From the IMG/VR virus record IMGVR_UViG_3300045996_001094, positions 1 to 41,484 of that record: DNA of 41,484 bases. One strand, written 5' to 3'. Within the stretch, counting starts at the first letter, position 1; each line of letters begins with the position of its first letter. Source of the DNA: a virus. Of the stretch, positions 32,591-40,290 are shown piece by piece. Position numbers and translations under genes: made by a program. Below the pieces are notes generated by a model that worked only from the letters and a program-made list of their open reading frames with translations, did no database searches and was not told the origin of the DNA.

Positions 32591-32677
32591 CCGCCTCTCA
32601 CACGCCCCCCAAAACCCGATAGCGCAATCCCCCGGCCTACAACTGCATCCCCCGCCTAACCCACCAAGGAACCCATC

Positions 32678-33139
32678 ATGGAACAGACCAACGGCAAGTT
32701 CACGATCTTCTTCGGCGAAAGCTGGGCGTCTTGCAACGTCAACCTGTTTGCGAAATGCGATCTCGCAGGGCTGATCCATGAGTGGTCCCATATGGTCCCC
32801 GTTGCGTGGGCCGCCGAGTATCCAGATAGCTTTGGCGGCACCAAGACGCAGGATGAATTGCGCGATGAGTCGATTGCAGCGGGTCGCCTGATCCGGTCGG
32901 TCGGCGGCAAGTACGTCCCGATCCAGCCCGCTGCCCCCCGCTCTGCTTACTTCCAGCAGCAGCTCAGTGACCGTGAACTGTGGGAGTCGATCAAGTCCGC
33001 CGCCGATCCCGTCAAGGAAGCGGTCAGCACAGCCCTTCCTCCCATCGCTGGCCTGTCCTTCCTCCCGGATGTGGCTAAGCACTCGCACCAGGTCAACCCG
33101 GGCGGCGTCGTTCGCTTCGGTAGCGCTGATCTGCTGTAG
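32678..33139 (+). CDS. unknown 153-residue early protein
   Basis: The globular N-terminal half (FTIFFGESWASCNVNLFAK, LIHEWSHMVPVAWA) and a C-terminal half with Pro/Ala-rich segments match no family I know. AAGGA lies before the ATG. It follows cro, in the place of cII in lambda, but lacks a clear HTH. Confidence 0.6.
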   Translation: MEQTNGKFTIFFGESWASCNVNLFAKCDLAGLIHEWSHMVPVAWAAEYPDSFGGTKTQDELRDESIAAGRLIRSVGGKYVPIQPAAPRSAYFQQQLSDRELWESIKSAADPVKEAVSTALPPIAGLSFLPDVAKHSHQVNPGGVVRFGSADLL

Positions 33140-33194
33140 GTCCATCGCTGCATTTTTTTCCACCCCGTTGATAAGTACGGATAGAGGCCGATAA

Positions 33195-33566
33195 ATGAAG
33201 CTCTCAAGCGTTATCAGTGAACCCGAAGGGCAGCTCACGCTGAACTTTGAAAAGGGCCTTAGCGACCGCCATCCGTGCCTGCGGGAATGTGTCGCCTCGT
33301 CGGTCTACCGCTACGGCCTGACCAATGCCGCGATTGATTTGGACAAGGCACCGGGCAATCTGTCGGTGGAATTGTCCGCCGATCCGGCCCGCAAGTTCGG
33401 CGTTGACGATCTGGAGAAGTACCTCGCCAAGTCCGGCGATTTCACGCCCATCTACTACCTGATCGACAAGTTTCTGAGTGAACGTGGCGATGCGTCGAAC
33501 ACGGCGGAACTGCTGGCGATGTTCAAGCAGATGGCTCCTGCGCTTAAGCGGGCGGGGGTGCTCTGA
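33195..33566 (+). CDS. unknown early regulator candidate (CII-like position)
   Basis: This 123-residue protein contains CLRECVASSVYRYGLTNAAI, then LDKAPGNLSVELSA and VDDLEKYLAKSGDFTPIYYL. These recall the P2-family CII-like regulators (HTH followed by a core with tGDftpIyyL). The match is weak and from memory of the family pattern. The gene overlaps the next by one base (TGATG). Confidence 0.5.
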   Translation: MKLSSVISEPEGQLTLNFEKGLSDRHPCLRECVASSVYRYGLTNAAIDLDKAPGNLSVELSADPARKFGVDDLEKYLAKSGDFTPIYYLIDKFLSERGDASNTAELLAMFKQMAPALKRAGVL

Positions 33567-33802
33567 TGGCCATCGTTCACGAAGAACTGAAGCACGAGTA
33601 CCTACCGGCTTCAATCATGGTGAGTCAGCGACAGGCGGGGGAAACCATCGCACCTTGGGCCATCTTGCATTGCGAGGTGGACGGCATGGAGCGCATGTCG
33701 CCTAAGGAGTTGCGTGAGCTGGGTCGCTGGATGGTGCAGGAAGGTAAACGCCTTGGTCGCCAATACAAGAGCAACGGCGAGCCACGGAAGGACGCGGCAT
33801 GA
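33566..33802 (+). CDS. unknown 78-residue early protein
   Basis: It begins MAIVHEELKHEYLPASIMVS and ends in charged helices (SPKELRELGRWMVQEGKRL). It is coupled at both ends by short overlaps. No family is recognised. Confidence 0.55.
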   Translation: MAIVHEELKHEYLPASIMVSQRQAGETIAPWAILHCEVDGMERMSPKELRELGRWMVQEGKRLGRQYKSNGEPRKDAA

Positions 33803-34326
33803 GCCGCATTGAGCGCATCGGAGACGCGACCACGGCGATTTACGCGCTGTGTGAGTACCCAAGCTGGCGTCCGCGCTATGTCGGCAAGACGATCCAGTTC
33901 CTCCATGAGCGACACAAAGCCCACATTCGACGGGCCAAGGCTGGGCAAAAGCTGCCGGTCCATTACTGGATTCGCAAGCAGATTGCGAACGGCAAGCGGC
34001 TAGCTATTCAGCTTCTGGAGTATGTCCCGCCTGGCGGGGATTGGGCGGCGCGTGAGGCCGAATGGATCAACAAGCTGCGTTGTGACGGCGCTGATCTCCT
34101 GAATCTCACGGCGGGCGGGGAAGGGCTGGCTGGGCACAAGTTCACCGACGAACATCGCGCCCGCATCGCTTCCAGCCTCCGCAGCGGAGACATCTTTGCT
34201 TGCCTGCGATGTGGCAGCAAGTTCTATCGGAAGCGCAACGAGATTGCTCGCGGCCACAACAAATTCTGCTCGCGTGGCTGCGCGAACGAGGCGAACAAAG
34301 GAGGGCACTCATGCGCAAAGAAGTAA
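33799..34326 (+). CDS. GIY-YIG homing endonuclease
   Basis: This 175-residue protein has IYALCEYPSWRPRYVGKT at 14-31, the GIY-YIG-type core (here A-I-Y and R-Y-V-G). AREAEWINKLRCDG follows, carrying the catalytic glutamate region. A NUMOD3-like segment (GHKFTDEHRARIASSLR) and a C-terminal zinc-finger-like CLRCGSKF/CSRGC pair end it. It has an ATGA start overlap. It is a typical free-standing phage homing endonuclease. Confidence 0.8.
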   Translation: MSRIERIGDATTAIYALCEYPSWRPRYVGKTIQFLHERHKAHIRRAKAGQKLPVHYWIRKQIANGKRLAIQLLEYVPPGGDWAAREAEWINKLRCDGADLLNLTAGGEGLAGHKFTDEHRARIASSLRSGDIFACLRCGSKFYRKRNEIARGHNKFCSRGCANEANKGGHSCAKK

Positions 34327-35021
34327 TCGGGGATGCCCAGCTGTACCTTGGGGATTGCCTGGAGATCCTGCCGACGCTACCCAAGGTGGATGCGGTGATT
34401 ACCGATCCGCCCTACGGCTACAACTACGCGAGCAACTACACCGCCGAGACGACTACAGCATCATGGATGAATCGCGCCATAGCCAACGACGAAAGCTGTG
34501 AGGTTAGGGATGCGGTGGTGCGCTGGGCTTCTGAAATTCCGTGGGTGATGTTTGGCAGTTGGAAGATGCCGAAGCCGGAAGGGACCCGTGCCGTCCTGAT
34601 TTGGGACAAGGGGCCAGCGTCAGGCATGGGCGACCTGTCTTTCCCTTGGAAGGGCAGCTGGGAAGAAATCTACGTCGGCGGCGACGGTTTTGAGGGGCGC
34701 CGGGACGAGGGCGTCATCAAGGGTCATTGGATCGTTACCCGCGCGTCTATGGGGCGCACACACCCAAACGAAAAGCCAGCTTCGCTGATCGCGCACTTCA
34801 TCGACAAACTGCCTAATGCCCGCGTCATAGGCGACCCGTTCATGGGCAGCGGCACCACGGGTGTTGTCGCCGTTCAAGTGGGGCGCGGGTTCATCGGGTG
34901 CGAGATTGACCCTGATTACTTCGACATTGCCTGCCGCCGCATAGAGCAAGCCTACAAGCAGCGCCCCCTCTTTGAATCGGAGCCGGTCAAGGTTCCCGAA
35001 CAGCTTGGATTGGAAGCATGA
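34311..35021 (+). CDS. DNA methyltransferase (N4/N6 type)
   Basis: This 236-residue protein has the catalytic motif IV DPPY at 32-35 and the AdoMet-binding motif I DPFMGSGTT at 175-183, in that order, as in beta-class amino-methylases. LIWDKG and HPNEKP are further family blocks. The ATG lies 16 bases inside the GIY-YIG gene. With no restriction partner nearby it is a solitary methylase, likely protecting phage DNA. Confidence 0.9.
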   Translation: MRKEVIGDAQLYLGDCLEILPTLPKVDAVITDPPYGYNYASNYTAETTTASWMNRAIANDESCEVRDAVVRWASEIPWVMFGSWKMPKPEGTRAVLIWDKGPASGMGDLSFPWKGSWEEIYVGGDGFEGRRDEGVIKGHWIVTRASMGRTHPNEKPASLIAHFIDKLPNARVIGDPFMGSGTTGVVAVQVGRGFIGCEIDPDYFDIACRRIEQAYKQRPLFESEPVKVPEQLGLEA

Positions 35022-35257
35022 CCACCTCCAGCCTATCGCCCTTCCGTTTCGCCGAATACCCGCAACCGTCGATCTTCGCCAACGATCCCAAGTTCTGCGG
35101 CAACCGCAAGAACGGCAAGACCCAAAGCCAGGTCAGCTCTGAAACCGTCGCCCGCCTTACTGAGGAATCGGGTCGCTCGCCCGGGTCTATTCCTGGCATC
35201 AGCGCAAAGGGTGATGCGCTCATCGAGCAGTCGAACTATCGCAGGGGGCGCAAGTGA
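35018..35257 (+). CDS. unknown 79-residue protein
   Basis: This polar, Ser/Arg/Gly-rich protein (MTTSSLSPFRFAEYPQPSIF) is probably partly disordered. It starts in an ATGA overlap with the methylase. The function is unknown. Confidence 0.5.
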   Translation: MTTSSLSPFRFAEYPQPSIFANDPKFCGNRKNGKTQSQVSSETVARLTEESGRSPGSIPGISAKGDALIEQSNYRRGRK

Positions 35258-35475
35258 GCAAGAACGCTGGCATTGATGTCGTCCGCATCGTGTGGTCGGC
35301 TGAATACGAACCGCTGCACGTTGAGCCGTCCGCCGACTGTCCCGGCTACGTCCGTCTACTGACCAAGACCGATGAATCCACCGAGTTCTACGGAAAGGTG
35401 GATTTCACGTTGCCCAAGGAAATGGCGCTGATGCTGGCCGCAGCAATCAAAGCCTGCGCGGAAGAACAGGAGTAA
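35254..35475 (+). CDS. unknown 73-residue protein
   Basis: GTG 35254 overlaps the previous stop (GTGA). The product has a beta-rich centre (FYGKVDFTLPKEMALMLAA) and acidic ends. No family is recognised. Confidence 0.55.
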   Translation: MSKNAGIDVVRIVWSAEYEPLHVEPSADCPGYVRLLTKTDESTEFYGKVDFTLPKEMALMLAAAIKACAEEQE

Positions 35476-35480
35476 CCGCA

Positions 35481-35780
35481 ATGCCATACGCAGCTACCGC
35501 AACTCCTGTCCGTTCCATCGAGCGGACTTCCGCCATCTCTCCACAGGATATGCCAGAAGCAAGTCAGCAGCATGTCGTCCTGACGGATGAACGCCTGTCA
35601 GCAATTTCCGACACGGCCATGAGTCCGGCCCAAGCCGACGCAGCCATCGAGCGTGCAGAGGCCGCTGTAGCCCGCCAGGAAACCCGCTACGAGCGCACCG
35701 GCTGCTTTGGTGACGCTGCCGACCTGGACCGCGCCCGCAGGCTGCTGTCTCAGCTCCTGCTTCGCTGGAGGCGCGGCTAA
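35481..35780 (+). CDS. unknown 99-residue protein
   Basis: It begins MPYAATATPVRSIERTSAIS, with a low-complexity N-terminal half, then a charged helical pair (QADAAIERAEAAVARQETRY). Its end overlaps the next ATG. No family is recognised. Confidence 0.55.
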   Translation: MPYAATATPVRSIERTSAISPQDMPEASQQHVVLTDERLSAISDTAMSPAQADAAIERAEAAVARQETRYERTGCFGDAADLDRARRLLSQLLLRWRRG

Positions 35781-36217
35781 TGGGTGCCGTCTACCTGCTT
35801 GGCAATCCGGCCATGCCGACCTTCTACAAGATCGGGATGAGCAAGGGCTGCCCCTTCGCCCGCGCCCGCCAGCTCTCGTCGTCCAGCGGCATCCCGGAGC
35901 AATTTGATGTGCTCTGCCACATCGCCACAAACAACCCGCTGCGCGACGAACAGGAACTGCATCAGTACCTGGCCGACTTTCGGAATACCGGCGTGCGGGA
36001 GTTCTTTCGGTTCGCCCCTGTCCACATGCCTTGGGTGGTTGGCCTATTCAAGCACCACCCGGCCGCGCAGTCGTTCTATCTGGCAGAGGGCACTCGTCGC
36101 ACGCGCTATCTGCCGATGGTGGCGATAGAGAACCCGTGGGCCAGCCTCGATGAGTGCGGGAACCCCGACATGACGCCCTATGCGCCTGATTACGCCTACG
36201 GGTGGGCTACGCCGTGA
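35780..36217 (+). CDS. GIY-YIG family protein (T5orf172-like)
   Basis: This 145-residue protein has VYLLGNPAMPTFYKIGMSKG at 4-23, the V-Y-L and Y-K-I-G core of T5orf172/MUG113-type GIY-YIG domains. FARARQLSSSSGIP and a later LRDEQELHQYLAD with the catalytic glutamate candidate follow. Such proteins may cut DNA or branched structures. It sits directly before the replication genes, so a role in replication is as likely as homing. Confidence 0.75.
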   Translation: MGAVYLLGNPAMPTFYKIGMSKGCPFARARQLSSSSGIPEQFDVLCHIATNNPLRDEQELHQYLADFRNTGVREFFRFAPVHMPWVVGLFKHHPAAQSFYLAEGTRRTRYLPMVAIENPWASLDECGNPDMTPYAPDYAYGWATP

Positions 36218-36996
36218 TCGTTGACCCCGACTTTCTTGAGCACTGGCGGACGCGGATGCTCGTTGACGCACTGGATGGGGACGAGTTCGCTCCGTTCTAC
36301 CTGCTCCGTCTGTGGGCGCACTGCCAAACCCGCAAGGCTACGCGCTTCGACATCCCTGCCGCTGGCGTTAAAGGGCTTTGCAAGGCTCCGCATGACGCCG
36401 CCAGGTTTGAGGCTGTGCTGATTGAGTGCGGCTACCTGTCCCGTGATGGCGCATACGTCGAGGTTCTGAAATGGGCCGAGCAGAACGCATCCCTCATCGC
36501 GGCATGGGAGAACGGGGGCAAAGGTGGACGCCCATCTAAACCCAACCAAAACCCACGGGTTCAGGATGGGAAACCCAAGGGTAACCCAGCGGAAACCCAG
36601 CCGGAACCCCGCGCTAACCCAGACGAAACCGATAAGAGGAGAGGAGATAAGAGGGGATCTCCTTCTAGCGAAGGAGAGGGAGAACAGCGCTCAACGCGCC
36701 TGCCCAAGCCCTTCACCCTCCCGGATGAGTGGAGGGCCTTCTGCCAAGCAGACCGGCCTGAACTGGACCCAGACCAGGTTGCCGCGAAGTTCTCGGACCA
36801 CTGGCACGCCAAGCCCGGCACGGCAGGCCGAAAGCTCGATTGGCTAGCGACCTGGCGCAACTGGGTGCGCGATGAGCGCGGCCCTCCCCGTTCCTCGTTC
36901 CAGTCCCGCGCTCCCGCCCCCGGCAAGTACGCCGCCGCCGCCCGAACGATCTTCGGACAACAACCACCGGACTACATCGATGCTGAAACCAATTGA
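36214..36996 (+). CDS. replication initiator (lambda O-like) containing the origin
   Basis: This 260-residue protein runs from GTG 36214 (GTGA overlap). The N-terminal region (about 1-95) reads as a winged-helix DNA-binding domain of the type at the start of phage initiators. Residues about 105-150 are a low-complexity linker rich in Asn, Pro, Lys and Gly, encoded by an 11-base phased repeat array. The C-terminal domain has LPDEWRAFCQADRPEL and RKLDWLATWRNWVRDE, typical of phage replication proteins. As in lambda O, the origin probably lies in the gene. Confidence 0.7.
   Translation: MIVDPDFLEHWRTRMLVDALDGDEFAPFYLLRLWAHCQTRKATRFDIPAAGVKGLCKAPHDAARFEAVLIECGYLSRDGAYVEVLKWAEQNASLIAAWENGGKGGRPSKPNQNPRVQDGKPKGNPAETQPEPRANPDETDKRRGDKRGSPSSEGEGEQRSTRLPKPFTLPDEWRAFCQADRPELDPDQVAAKFSDHWHAKPGTAGRKLDWLATWRNWVRDERGPPRSSFQSRAPAPGKYAAAARTIFGQQPPDYIDAETN
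36538..36621 (+). repeat. iteron array, candidate replication origin
   Basis: AAACCCA or close variants start at 36538, 36549, 36571, 36582, 36593, 36604 and 36615, that is, every 11 bases with one slot (36560) carrying a reversed GGGTT instead. The units are AAACCCA, AAACCCA, AAACCCA, TAACCCA, AAACCCA, GAACCCC and TAACCCA. Eleven is not a multiple of three, so the repeat is not a protein repeat. A purine-rich stretch with GATAAGAGG twice follows at 36631-36656 and may be an unwinding region. Confidence 0.75.
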
Positions 36997-37540
36997 CCCG
37001 AGCGCGGCATTTCGCCCGCAACGCGAAGCCCTGCCGACAGATGCCGTGAACAACGTGTTCAAGGTGATGCACGGCTTCTACGGCAACCTGTTCCTGTCCA
37101 AGTTCTCGTCAGGCGAACAGACCGACAGCGGGGAGGATTCCGGGGTGGTCAGTGCTCGCCAAGTGTGGGCGCATGGTCTGCGGGACTTCGATGCCGGGCA
37201 CGTTAAGACGGCGCTTGGGCGGTGCATGACGGCGCACCCGGAGTTTCCCCCCAGCCTGCCGCAGTTCGTGGCCCTCTGCGCTGCTGCCAAGCCGCGCCCG
37301 GTGTACGTCCCGCCTCCTTCTGCTCCGGCCCTGGAAATGAGCCAGGAGCTGCGCGAAAAGCGGCGCAACGAAGCGCTGGAGAAGGCGCGGGAGGCAGTCG
37401 CCAAGCGGGAGGAAGTCGAGAACGCCGGGCTGAACCCGCTTAAGCGTGCCATTGCCAACGCGGTTGCATGTGCTGGTGGCGATGAAGTCGCAGAACTGCT
37501 GCGGCTGGACCGGATGCTTTGCCGGAGGGTTGCAGCATGA
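36980..37540 (+). CDS. replication protein P-like helicase loader
   Basis: This 186-residue protein runs from ATG 36980, overlapping the initiator gene by 17 bases. It has VFKVMHGFYGNLFLSKF, then SARQVWAHGLRDFDAGHVK and HPEFPPSLPQFVALC. This matches phage proteins commonly annotated as replication protein P. Gene order (initiator then loader) is as in lambda. It would recruit host DnaB to the origin. The C-terminal half is a charged helix. Confidence 0.7.
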   Translation: MLKPIDPSAAFRPQREALPTDAVNNVFKVMHGFYGNLFLSKFSSGEQTDSGEDSGVVSARQVWAHGLRDFDAGHVKTALGRCMTAHPEFPPSLPQFVALCAAAKPRPVYVPPPSAPALEMSQELREKRRNEALEKAREAVAKREEVENAGLNPLKRAIANAVACAGGDEVAELLRLDRMLCRRVAA

Positions 37541-37743
37541 AGACCATCATCATCATCGAAGTCGAGCACCGCAAGCCCATTCCGGCACTCGCCAACATGA
37601 TTGCAGGCCGGGCCTACACCATCGACGGTGTATCGAACGCGCAGCCGTTCAAGTCACCATCCCTGAACGCCGGGCACCTGGAAGAAGCGGGGTTCACCCT
37701 TGCCGAGATTCGCCTTGGCGCTGACGAATTGGTGCGGTCGTGA
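37537..37743 (+). CDS. unknown 68-residue protein
   Basis: ATG 37537 overlaps the previous stop (ATGA). It begins MKTIIIIEVEHRKPIPALAN, a small mixed alpha/beta protein. No family is recognised. Confidence 0.6.
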   Translation: MKTIIIIEVEHRKPIPALANMIAGRAYTIDGVSNAQPFKSPSLNAGHLEEAGFTLAEIRLGADELVRS

Positions 37744-37947
37744 GTGGACACCGCGCTCTCCGACGCCTTGGCCTGGTACGTCTTCCTAGCCTGCGATCCA
37801 GCGTGGAAGGCTCAGGCATGGCACTCCGCAAATGCCTTGGCGCAGCAGCATCCATGTGTCTTCCGGGATCTACCCGAACTGCTCAAGGCGGAAATGCTGC
37901 GAAGGAAGGAGCTTCCAAGTGAAGCCGCACATCCGGTTCAAGGGTGA
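37744..37947 (+). CDS. unknown 67-residue protein
   Basis: GTG 37744 follows the previous stop directly. It contains LAWYVFLACDPAWKAQAWH and a charged C-terminus (LLKAEMLRRKEL). Its end overlaps the next gene by 29 bases. A competing frame on the same bases is Arg/Ser-rich and was set aside. Confidence 0.5.
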   Translation: MDTALSDALAWYVFLACDPAWKAQAWHSANALAQQHPCVFRDLPELLKAEMLRRKELPSEAAHPVQG

Positions 37948-38053
37948 TGTCTGGAGCTGCGTTTCCGTGATCGTGCTGAATGGAATGCAGCGCCTGCGGG
38001 CTGGTTTTGGCTACACGCCTTCCGATGCGTACAGGGAATGGGAGAAGCAATGA
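37919..38053 (+). CDS. conserved-style 44-residue phage protein
   Basis: GTG 37919 opens a 44-residue protein beginning MKPHIRFKGDVWSCVS and ending TPSDAYREWEKQ. Small proteins with this start (basic strand and Trp) and this end (DAY-x-x-W) recur next to replication genes in many phages. Function is unknown. It overlaps the next gene by four bases. Confidence 0.6.
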   Translation: MKPHIRFKGDVWSCVSVIVLNGMQRLRAGFGYTPSDAYREWEKQ

Positions 38054-38442
38054 GTGTGTCTATGAGTCTCGCGGCGGGTGCGTCCGCTCAATCGGCGGCG
38101 GCTACGGCAGCGGCGGCAGCAGCGCGGAAGACGGCCTGCATGAAATACGTGCAAGGGTTTCAGAACGACACCGCGACGACCGCAGAAATGCGTGAGTACG
38201 CGGGCTGCGTCCAGACGCTACACCCCGCACCGCTGAGCGACGGGGCGACTTGGGTCGTCAAGGCTGCCATTCTGATCGTCTTCGCCGGCATCGTCGCAGG
38301 CGGCATCAAGGGGCACATGGATTCGTGGGGCGACTTCTCCGACCGCTACATCCTCATGCCGCTCATGGGTGCGCTTGTATCCGCCTTCGGCTTGATGGCG
38401 CTCGGAGGGATTGTGCTTGGCGTTGCCTTCCTGCTGTCATGA
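38050..38442 (+). CDS. two-helix membrane protein
   Basis: This protein of 130 residues has an Ala/Ser-rich start. It then has a Cys-containing charged middle and two C-terminal transmembrane helices (about 70-90 AAILIVFAGIVAGG and 106-128 GALVSAFGLMALGGIVLG). It has ATGA overlaps at both ends. Membrane placement in an early operon may indicate exclusion or host membrane modification; unproven. Confidence 0.6.
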   Translation: MSVSMSLAAGASAQSAAATAAAAAARKTACMKYVQGFQNDTATTAEMREYAGCVQTLHPAPLSDGATWVVKAAILIVFAGIVAGGIKGHMDSWGDFSDRYILMPLMGALVSAFGLMALGGIVLGVAFLLS

Positions 38443-38855
38443 CAGGCGAATCCCTCTCCATCGAACTGCACTCCCGGCAACAAGCCTGGGCCGCCATCAA
38501 GGCGCAGCTATTCCCCTTCCTGGCAACCGTGCTGCAAGGGGGAGGGCGGTGGGTCTTGGCTGTCTCGCGCATGAAGCGCACCAAGCCGCAGAACCGCCGC
38601 TATTGGGGAAAGGGCGTGCTCGCTCAGATCGCCCAGCAGGCCACGGTTAACGGGCGGCTGTACTCCTCCGAGGTATGGCACGAACAGTTCAAGCGCCAGT
38701 TCATCGGCGTCATTGAACTGCCGAACGGTGAAGTCGTCGGCAAGAGCAGCACGGACCTCGACACAGCGGAATTCAGCGCCTTCTGTGACCAGGTGGAGGC
38801 ATACGCCGCTACCGAGCTGGGAGTGACGTTCTATGACCTGGAGCCGAGGAAATGA
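38439..38855 (+). CDS. ninB: NinB recombination protein
   Basis: This 138-residue protein follows the NinB (Orf) pattern: ELHSRQQAWAAIKAQLFPFL, RMKRTKPQNRRYWGKGVLAQIA, then EVWHEQFKRQFIG and SSTDLDTAEFSAFCDQVEAYA. NinB helps load recombinases on SSB-coated DNA. It lies two genes before ninG, as in lambdoid phages. Confidence 0.85.
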   Translation: MTGESLSIELHSRQQAWAAIKAQLFPFLATVLQGGGRWVLAVSRMKRTKPQNRRYWGKGVLAQIAQQATVNGRLYSSEVWHEQFKRQFIGVIELPNGEVVGKSSTDLDTAEFSAFCDQVEAYAATELGVTFYDLEPRK

Positions 38856-38983
38856 AGCGCTCTGACCGCGCCATGTGGCTAGCGTTGGTTGTCTGTGTGC
38901 CGCATGTTCACGTAACAGTGGCTGCGTGCATCGGAGGGCTGTGCGTTGTCCTCGCCATCTATTTTGCTGTGCGCGGAGACTGA
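38852..38983 (+). CDS. 43-residue membrane protein between ninB and ninG
   Basis: ATG 38852 overlaps the ninB stop (ATGA). The product MKRSDRAMWLALVVCVPHVH and on has two short hydrophobic stretches (about 8-20 and 22-40, VTVAACIGGLCVVLAIYF) and ends RGD. The coupling overlap and hydrophobic profile argue that it is real. The function is unknown. Confidence 0.55.
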   Translation: MKRSDRAMWLALVVCVPHVHVTVAACIGGLCVVLAIYFAVRGD

Positions 38984-38984
38984 G

Positions 38985-39545
38985 GTGAAGACCTTTCCCC
39001 CCAAGCCAAAGCATTGCGTCATCTGCGAAACCCTGTTCTCGCCGCGTGCTTCCTTCGCCACCTGTTGCAGCCAGCGTTGCGCGGTCAAGAAGGTCAAGGC
39101 CGACAAAGCAGCAGCAGCGGTCGCGCTCAAGGCTCGCAAGGCAGCGCTCAAACGGATTCCAGACCTGATCAAGGAGGCACAGATTGAGTTCAACGCATAC
39201 ATCAGAGCCAGAGATAAAGATAAGCCATGCATCTGCTGTGGTCAGCACCTTTCTACAGGCGAGGTCGGGGGAGCCTTTGACTGTGGACATTACCGATCGG
39301 TCGGGAGTGCGTCTCACCTTCGTTATGACGAGCGGAATGCTCACGGACAGCGAAAGCAGTGCAACCGATGGGGAGCGGGTCGGGCGGTGGACTATCGCGT
39401 GGGCCTTATTGCTCGCATTGGTCGGGAAGCCGTCGAAGCTCTGGAGGCTGACAACACCCCCCACAAGTGGGAGCGGGATGAGCTAATCGCCATCCGCGAA
39501 ACCTACCGACTCAAACGCAAGGAACTGGAGAAGCAGCAAGCATGA
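38985..39545 (+). CDS. ninG: NinG recombination endonuclease
   Basis: This 186-residue protein runs from GTG 38985, with GGAG six bases upstream. It has an N-terminal zinc-binding CVICETLF and CCSQRC, a basic coiled coil, then CICCGQ and FDCGHYRSVGSASHLRYDE, with NAHGQRKQCNRWGAG. This is the NinG (Rap-like) Holliday-junction nuclease pattern. It acts in phage recombination with NinB. Confidence 0.85.
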   Translation: MKTFPPKPKHCVICETLFSPRASFATCCSQRCAVKKVKADKAAAAVALKARKAALKRIPDLIKEAQIEFNAYIRARDKDKPCICCGQHLSTGEVGGAFDCGHYRSVGSASHLRYDERNAHGQRKQCNRWGAGRAVDYRVGLIARIGREAVEALEADNTPHKWERDELIAIRETYRLKRKELEKQQA

Positions 39546-39793
39546 CGACCGCATACGTCATTGAACGAGGAATCCCCATCCCCCGAGGCCGGGGAGGGCT
39601 CACCCCGAGCCATCAAGGGCCGCGCACCGCCTGGACGCAGACGCTCGACGCCTTAGAGGTTGGCGAGTCCGTCAAGACCGCAGAAGCCCGCGAGTACAAC
39701 GCCGCCGTCCAGTTCGCCGCCAAGGTGAAGCCCAAGCGCTTTGCCTTTCGCAAGGTAGACCGGGAAGGGTGGCGGATTTGGAGGACAGAGTAG
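39542..39793 (+). CDS. unknown 83-residue protein
   Basis: It has an ATGA overlap with ninG. It begins MTTAYVIERGIPIPRGRGG and contains SVKTAEAREYNAAVQFAAKV and a basic C-terminal end (KFAFRKVDREGWRIWRTE-like). It could bind nucleic acid; the family is not recognised. Confidence 0.55.
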   Translation: MTTAYVIERGIPIPRGRGGLTPSHQGPRTAWTQTLDALEVGESVKTAEAREYNAAVQFAAKVKPKRFAFRKVDREGWRIWRTE

Positions 39794-40290
39794 TGCGGAC
39801 GCTGGAATGGTTCATGGAGCGATGCACCGAAGACTGCGACTGCATGCTGTGGACGCAATCCCAAGACGGCGGCGGCAGGCCAAAGCTGACCATCCGCAAG
39901 GGTGACACGCGCTCGACGCAGACCGTCCAGCCTCGCCGCGAGGTGTGGACTCTGGCTAAGGGCGAGATCCCGAAGGGCCGGTACGTGACGGCCAAGTGCG
40001 GAAACCGCCTTTGCCTGAACCCTGACCACCTGGAGTTGATCACCCGGGGTGAGGCAACCCGCAGGACGGCACAGCGGGCAGACACGCAGATGCGTCGGCA
40101 CATCGCAGGGCTGAAGTCTCGGGAACGCTCCGAGAGGGATATGAGCATTGCCCGCTACATCCGGTCTAGCAACAAGACAGGAGCTGCGCTTGCCAGGGAA
40201 CTGAACATCCCGCCGACGACTGTTTCCGCCATCAAGCTAAACAAGCGGTGGAAAGAGACGCAGGGCAACCCGTTTGCGGGGTTGATGTGA
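39793..40290 (+). CDS. HNH endonuclease, homing type
   Basis: This 165-residue protein runs from GTG 39793, placed by a strong GGAGGA seven bases upstream (GTG 39769 is weaker). It has CDCMLWTQSQDGGGRP at the front, then TAKCGNRLCLNPDHLELIT, the C-x-x-x-x-C-x-NPDH core of HNH_3-type homing nucleases. The C-terminal part has an HTH (GAALARELNIPPTTVSAIK). Confidence 0.75.
   Translation: MRTLEWFMERCTEDCDCMLWTQSQDGGGRPKLTIRKGDTRSTQTVQPRREVWTLAKGEIPKGRYVTAKCGNRLCLNPDHLELITRGEATRRTAQRADTQMRRHIAGLKSRERSERDMSIARYIRSSNKTGAALARELNIPPTTVSAIKLNKRWKETQGNPFAGLM

Noticed and set aside
37740-37922. Arg/Ser-rich frame overlapping 37744-37947
   Set aside because: It starts three bases before the previous stop and has shadow-like composition; the adjacent frame has a better coupled start and a more natural sequence.
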